This document shows positions 57,121-64,000 of a stretch of DNA of 64,000 nucleotides, in pieces. Made by a program: the position numbers and the translations under genes. The notes under the pieces are model-generated. The model did no database searches and was not told the origin of the DNA. It worked only from the letters and a program-made list of their open reading frames with translations. Positions within the stretch are counted from its first letter, which is position 1, and the number at the start of each line of letters is the position of its first letter. The DNA lies in NCBI GenBank assembly GCA_002812745.2, contig NCSJ02000181.1, positions 1 to 64,000 of the forward strand, read 5' to 3'. This DNA is from Scytalidium lignicola. Lineage: Eukaryota > Ascomycota > Leotiomycetes.

Positions 57121-60100
57121 GGAAAAACTTAAACTAGCTTTTTTAATCGAAAAGACTAATAACTTTATTATATTTTTTTTTTTTTGNTTTTTATAATTTT
57201 TAAGACTATATAATTTCCGAGAGTTCTTCTAAGTATAATGAGTACATTTGTCTTAAGCAGTTTTGTAACGTTTATAATCCTTCTTTGCATAACTTATAAT
57301 TTTTAGTTAAAAAGTAAGACTATTTTAATTATAAAAAAGAAAAAAGACAACTAATAAACTACTTTAATTATAATAATAAAAGAAATTCCTTCGAAAGTAT
57401 ACTGTTAAAATGATTTGTTATAATCTCCAGACTATAAACAAGCTTAATATTATTAAAAAGAAAGAGTATAAGNAAAAAAGAAAAACCTGTTAAGGAAATT
57501 AATAGTATTTTGCATGCTAAGTTTTCAAATAACAATTTTACAATAGTAAATTTCTTTTAGAATATTAATTTTTTAATATTCAAGTGTGGTTTTTAAGAAT
57601 TAAATTAACTTTTCAATTTCNTTTTTTTATAATTTTTAAGCTTTTTCTAGCAGTTAATAAGATTTTCCGATAATTCTTACAAATTTTCTAATTTTAAATA
57701 GTTTAACCATTTTATTAAATATAATAATGTGCATTTTTTTGCTTTGCAAACTTAATATCAATTTTAAGTTGTTTTTGAATTTCCCGAATATTTTCTACTT
57801 TTTCTTTTACTGTTTTACTAACATTTTGAAGTTTTCTTGTAATATAATTTGTACTTAGCTTATATTCGTAAATTGTATAGAATAGTATAACTTTAATAGT
57901 TTTTATTTTTCGAGTTATTGTATATTAATTATACTAATAATAACAATCTTATTTAGTTGTTTTGCTTATAGTTAACATAATAGTATAAATATGTTTTAAT
58001 TATAGTATTGACTTATTTTGTTTATCTGTTTGTTTAAGAATAAAAAACTGTTAATAATTTTCTTTTTACTCTTATAAAAGTTTATTAAAGTTTATTCTTA
58101 TTTGATACTATTTTTTCTAGAAGTTTATAACTTGTTATTACATGTTTAAAGAATACTTTTACAAAGTCTTTTACTGTTTATAATTTTTTAAAAGGCAATA
58201 TTAATGCAAACTTTATTAGTTTATCAACTATTACTAGTGTTGTATTATATTAATTAGTATTAAGGCTTTTCCATTCTATTTGTAATAGTAAAAGCTTAAT
58301 AATATAAATTTAAAATATAAATTATTATAATCGTTCAAGTGTTTTGAACGATTACAATTGCTTATATAATAATTTATATTGATTTTTGCTTTTATTATAA
58401 ATATTATATTCTTTAATAACTTTGCTAATAATCTATTTTAACTTGTAAACATAGAATTTCTGTTAAATCTTANTTTTTTGTTTTATTTTACNTTTTTAGT
58501 ATTTGTATGCTAACAGTTTATGTTATTCTTTAATAAACTTTTTAGCTAAAGCATTTAATATAACTAGTCTTTTATTATAAATCCAAATATTAAAATTATA
58601 AAATTCTTATTTTCAACTTTTTTTTTTATCGTAATAGCTTATAAGGAAGTTATTATATAGTTTCTTANTTTTCNTTTTTAATCTTCTTTTTTTCATTGNT
58701 TTTTTAGATTTTCTATAACTATTTTTCGTTTACAAGTTATAATACTTTATTAATTTACATATATTAAAATATTAAATTCTAGNTTTTTTTNCTTTAAAAT
58801 AGCTTTTAATTCATGTATATTATTTTCTATGAATTTTAGTTTTCTGCTAAAAGCATTTACTTTAATGTTCTTAGANTTTTTTGATATAATGTATATGGAA
58901 ATTGTAATTTGCTAACAATTTTGCTTATTTTACTTGTTGTCTATTTAACTTTTTTAGTTGTAATAAAGTAAACTAAATTTTTATAATCTGTTAGAACTTT
59001 TACTTTATGTTTAGCTTTTACAAAATAAACTTTTCATTTCTTAAATGAGTTTATAATAACTAACAGTTTTTTGTTATATATTTTATAATTTAATTTAGTT
59101 AAAATGAATTTTCTAAAATAAAACACTACTAGTTTTCATTTCTTCTTGTCATTTTATTAACTAAGTACTACTTTAAGTGTATAGTCCAATATATTTGTTT
59201 TTACTTGAAATGCTTTCTCAGGATTAGCTAATGCTAAAACTTTGNTTTTTAAAAGTATTTTTTAGTTTTTAGAAAGTCTTTTATCTTGTTTAATTTTATT
59301 CAAATAGTTTATTCTTTTAAGTTAAAAATGTTAATAACTTTGTTATCTTCGAGTAATTTGCAATATATCTTTTACAATAGTTTGTTAATCCTAAAAAGGA
59401 TTGTACATTTTTGACGTTTTTTTAGTTTAGCTTATTTTTTAATTGTTTTAATTTTTTTTTAAGTTTATTCTGAATTTGTTAGTAATGGTGATCTTTTCTA
59501 GGAATTTCACTTTTTTTAATATAAAACTTACACTTAATTAGTTTGTAGTATATTCCTTTTTTTTAGTAGTGCTTATAGTATTTGCTTAATATGTTTTTTT
59601 ATATTCTTTTTTCTTTTTATAGAGTAAATCAAAATATTGTCTAAATATACTATTACAAATTTGTTTAGAAATTCTTTAACAATCCAATTGCTAATTATTT
59701 GTATAATAGCTAAAGTATTAATAAGTTCGAATAGTATAATTAAACTTTTGAATAATTTATATTTTATTTATATAGTTANTTTTTTATTCTTCTTCNTTTT
59801 TTCATTTTAACCAAGTTAAAACTTGCTTAAAAATCCAATTTAGTAAAGATTATAACTTTTACTAACTTGTCTTTTATGACTGATATTAAAGGTAACAAGT
59901 ATTAATTTAGTATTGTTCTTGTATTAATCCTTTTATAGTCTTTACAAAGCCTTTTTTGAAAGTTTTCTACTTTAAATACAAATATTAAAAGTACTTTCCA
60001 TAATGATTGCGATTCTCTTATAAATGTTTTTCTTATTATTTTGTTTAACTANTTTTTTAATGATTTTGTCTTGTACTAGATTAGTAGGATATATAAGTTC

Positions 60101-63100
60101 AAAGAATAATTTAAATTTTTCTTTTAAAAATATTTTATGATTTTATTCTTTGTATTTTAATAATGTTATATCTTTAAGCTATTCTATGAATAATTCCTCA
60201 AATTCCTTATACTATTTTAATATCTGAGAACATAAAGTTAAAGCTTTTTTTTAAATCTTCTTTACTACTTATTATAACATTATACACTTCTACAAGTTTT
60301 AAACTATTCACTTTATTATATTAACATCTTATAAACCTTATTTTGTAAGTAGTTCAGTCAATCTTGAAATTATAATTCTTTATTCATAATAGCCTTAAAA
60401 TTATATTATACTTTTTAATATTAGTAATATCAAATCTGATTATTTCTTTATAACCTTCTAAAATCATAATATAAAATTTAATTTTTACTATAACCTTTTC
60501 TTCTGCAAAAGTTCTATTAACTATTCTAATTGAATATTCTATTAACTTGATAATAATGTAAATTCCCAGTTTTTTTACTGTCTACATGAATATTAAATTT
60601 ATGCTACTCTTAGAGTTGATTATGATTTCTACATCCTTGTNAAAAAGTATTTTTTATNAAAGCTAATTATTTTGCGAAAAANGTTTTTCTCCTTATATAT
60701 TATTAACTTTTACTACTTAACATTGTCTTACATTGTTTTTTTCAATGTAATTAATAACCTTAATCTTTTCTTTAAAACTTTCCTTATTAAACTAATAGAT
60801 TTTGTTTAGCTTATACNTTTTATTATTCTTTTTTGTCTTCTAAGAATACTTTAAGTAAATTGTTTATTTTTCGAGCTTAGCTTATTACTTTGATAATTTC
60901 TCTTATTACTACTTAATAATTTGGTTTTGTTAATAATATTAAAAACTGCTTTATTATTTAAACAGTTTTTNCTTGTTTTCAATATTCTAAGTTTTTTTTA
61001 TTTTAAGCTTTTATAATGATTTTACGCATACTTATATCAAAGTTTTAATTTAACATATTAGTTTTAAAATAGTTTTTAATTCTTATTACATTTATTCTAT
61101 TTTATTAATCTTTTAATTTTGTCTTTAACAATTTCCTTCAAAGTTTAAACTTTTTAAAATCATTCTTTCTTTAGCTTGAAATTTGTTAAAGTTATTAAGT
61201 NAAAAAGTATTCTTCTTTAATTTGTAAGNTTTTTTATTTACATATAAATTCCCCTTTCTTTTAATTCTTCTTCTATTAATCGTTTTTAATCTACTAAATT
61301 CACTTTAACTGTAATAACTTTTTTTTTTTCTCGAAGTTTTATTCTTTTCATATAATAATACTATATATCCTGGTAATTTACACTAATAACAGAAATTCNT
61401 TGNTTTTTTCGCTTTTTTTANTTTTTTCTAATAAGATTTTCTTTTTTCTATAAATACTCTTTTTTTAATAATGTTCAAATTTATTAAATTTCTATAATCT
61501 ACTAATGCTATTTTCTTTAACTTCTTTTAACTTGTTTTTTTTAATATAAATTTTTTTTTATTAAGCTTTTTTTTCAAAAAAAAGAGTTGTTTTAAATGAT
61601 AAAATTTTCTATCATAACATTTAATATGTTTAATTATTTGCTTTTGACTATCTTATTTTTTATGAAGTCTTTTAAGCTTTAATAGTATATAATTGTATAT
61701 GCTAAATTACTTTATATTATCCTGCTTGTATATTATTTATATTCTATAACATAGTTAACTATTAAAATCTTTTATTGTAGTTTTTACAGATATTTCTCTG
61801 CTTAATATACTTTATTAATATCTTTNAAAAACTTTACTAATTTCNTTTTTTAAACTTATCTTACATACTAAAGATCTTTAATGTCTGTAAAAAAAAAATT
61901 TACTTATTACTTATCTAATACTTAAAATAGTTTTTCAAGAATACTTTAATCTAACTAAATACAAATCTTTTTAAGAATATTATAGTTTATAATACTTAAT
62001 CTTTTTCGTTATCAAACTTCGATCTATTAAAAACAATGTATATTTTACATTAAACTAAAAAAAAGTTATCACTTACTTAGTCTTTTCGAACTTATCTAAC
62101 AATATTACTTTTAATGCTTAAATTTCCGGTTTTCCTGCTTTTATCTTTATTACTTCTTTAAATNAAAAAGTTAATCTCTTCTACTCTTACTATAAATATT
62201 AATCTTGCATTTATAGTTAATATAATTACTTATAACTTTACAAGTATTATATAAAGTAGTACTTAAAGTATAATATACTTTATATACTTGTCAATAGAAT
62301 ATCTGTATATTTTCCCTCTTAAAAATACTATATTATTCGCTTAAAAGCTTGTACACAAATATAAAGTTACAAGTAATAGTTAAGTTATTACTAAAAAATC
62401 TTTGACTAAAATATTCAATTTAAGTTAAGCATAAAGCTTTATCTAACTAGGAAAACTATTTACTTATATAGACTTTCATACTTTTTAAAGCTAAAACTAG
62501 CTCTTAACTTCTGGCTTTTAGATCTTATCCTGGATTTTAGATCTATTATATGATTTGTTATATAATCTTTTCTTCTTAGATTAGAAGNTTTTTTGTATAA
62601 CTAGTATTACTAAGTTTTAAACTTCCAAATAGAAAGGTTATAACACTTAAATACTTTTTACAAAATAAAGAAGAATATAAGTACAAAGTATAATTATTAC
62701 TTATATAATATTAATAGTTGTATAAACTGTATAACAAATAAAGAGGTTTATATTATATTTATTATAGTTGTTAAAAGTAGTTATATTATTAAGAAAAGTA
62801 GAATAAAATTATTTATTTATATATAAATGTTGAAGATGAAGTTTAAATTTCTAAAAATTAAAAGTATACTTAGTACTTTTAATAGAATAGAATAAAATAT
62901 ACTAAGAGTAATAAATTTAATAAGATAAGAGTAAAAGTGTACAATAAAAAGAGAAATAAATCATAAAGTNAAAATGCTAATATATAATAAAAGATGAATA
63001 GCAGAATAACTGCCCTTTTATTAACAGAGTTAAATAATGCTTATTAGACTAAACAATTAAGTCATCATTATCGTTTAAAAATAACCTTAAGTATACAATC

Positions 63101-63150
63101 TTGTACTTGTAATTCAAAAGGTTAACGAGGTTATTTATTTACAAAAAGAA
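57000..63150 (-). mobile_element. Heavily RIPped Ty3/Gypsy retroelement
   Basis: The minus strand carries the element in the order Gag, pol. A CCHC-like knuckle remnant (NFC...CKLPGYI) lies near 61,380-61,400. RT begins near 60,030 with RKSQSLWKVLLIFVFKVEN and YKRINTRTILN, and has EFLNKFVIVYLDNILIYS near 59,670-59,610, where the catalytic YxDD-type motif is now LDN. NVKNVQSFLGLTNYCKRYIA and NYSKITKLL follow near 59,440-59,350. RNase H: LALANPEKAFQVKTNILDYT near 59,240-59,170. Integrase core: NTTLVIVDKLIKFALILPFK near 58,255-58,190. The order RT-RNase H-integrase marks Ty3/Gypsy. Many N characters flank homopolymers. LTR boundaries are not resolved. Not functional. Confidence 0.9.
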
Positions 63151-64000
63151 ATCAAAGTTTACAAAACTTTGCAAGTTAATAAAGCTTAACATTATGTAAT
63201 TCAACGATCTGACACTGACTGAAAGGACTTTAGCATACTTAAGCTTTAATGCCTTTCAGGTTAAAACAATGTATTAAGCTTTAGTAGTAAGTTCTAGAAA
63301 TTTCATTATTTGGGTTTTATACATACTTTAGAATGATTAGAATCCGTCTCTTAGAATAGAAAATGCAGCTCTAGAGGACTTTATAAGGGTTGTTAATGTA
63401 TAAGCAATTCGAATTTACCTTTTAAAGTTACTTCTCCACTTCGCTTGTCTGATGTTTGAATTGTACGAGGAAGTTGAGGTGTAGTGCTCTTTTATAAGCT
63501 GTTATTAGGAGGATCTCTCTGATCGTGCAAAGCAACTGCAAAAAGGAGTTCATACATGACGTGAACCTAAACGTGAGTCATGTAATTACTATCTTTAAAT
63601 CCTTACATATCAGGCTACAAACCGATTTGTTTTACATAGCAAATACTAATTTCATACTATATTTAGTATACTTATCAAATAATAATCAAATAGTATAATT
63701 ATAAATTTTGGCTATATATAATAAAGTAGTTGTTCAGTTTGCTAAGAAGTAGTTTTGATCGATTTTGCAGTAAATTTTGGGTAAGCCAGTAGACTGGGTA
63801 AACCAGTGGATCGGGAATTACGTTAATAGCTAGATAAAAACCAAACAGGTCTTCTAAAGTTTCTCTTAGATTTTATTTAGAGTATTGTAAATAGTAAAGT
63901 TATTATGCCATCTTACAGTAACTATGACTTGTCAGCGGAGCTCTCCACTAGTCACCTGTCAATAAACGGCTAATACGTACGGCTGCTGAATCGACCGCCT
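63151..64000. other. Right edge: isochore grading into normal GC
   Basis: No gene. An imperfect inverted repeat, CATGACGTGAAC ... GTGAGTCATG, lies at 63,555-63,583. The last 100 bases are GC-normal and contain GTCACCTGTCA (63,952), nearly complementary to the TGTCAGGTGAC words at 1,022 and 1,235. Confidence 0.35.

Overview
The window looks like a filamentous ascomycete (Pezizomycotina) genome. It has short spliceosomal introns (about 50-80 nt, GT...AG with CTAAC/CTGAT-like branch sites), fungal-specific gene families (a FunK1-type kinase and an AAA+ ATPase of the DUF7025 type), Ty3/Gypsy retroelements, and a very long AT-rich, stop-riddled isochore. Substitutions in recognisable genes are mainly C-to-T/G-to-A, with CAG/CAA becoming TAG/TAA. 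That is what repeat-induced point mutation (RIP) would leave. The species cannot be named from the sequence.

Layout. 1-10.5 kb has moderate GC and little RIP. It holds a truncated Gypsy Gag (1,975-3,171, minus), a small one-pass membrane protein (5,405-5,734, minus), and a divergent pair of lightly damaged multi-exon genes (6,190-7,052 minus; 7,635-9,419 plus), each carrying only TAG stops and each encoding a glycine-rich hydrophobic segment. Another damaged gene lies at 9.54-10.19 kb. 10.5-13.1 kb is strongly degraded. At 13,883-14,488 sits one clean three-exon gene with no stops. Directly after it is a long 15-bp-period array (14.6-15.06 kb).

15.78-22.40 kb is a 6.6-kb block bounded by two ~577-bp inverted copies of one sequence. 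Its interior is largely minisatellite arrays with 14-bp, 17-bp and ~70-bp units and no recognisable gene. 22.4-56.4 kb is the RIP isochore. Inside it, degraded genes can still be read in pieces: an AAA+ ATPase (23.1-25.6 kb, minus), a FunK1 kinase (33.5-34.3 kb, plus), a second protein kinase (42.3-42.96 kb, minus), a coiled-coil gene with four 33-bp repeats (40.4-40.7 kb, minus), and several coherent but unrecognised coding relics (12.2, 26.8, 36.4, 38.2, 46, 48, 49 and 51 kb). 56.43-56.96 kb is a block of normal GC. 57.0-63.1 kb is a heavily degraded Ty3/Gypsy element on the minus strand, with Gag, RT, RNase H and integrase still traceable. The last 800 bases return towards normal composition.

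Live genes are few: the gene at 13.9 kb and perhaps the one at 5.4 kb. The rest is a graveyard of duplicated or mobile sequences. Single N characters sit almost exclusively next to A or T homopolymers and behave like spurious extra bases, so some frameshifts may be assembly errors. Frames and splice sites were read by eye; no database search was run.
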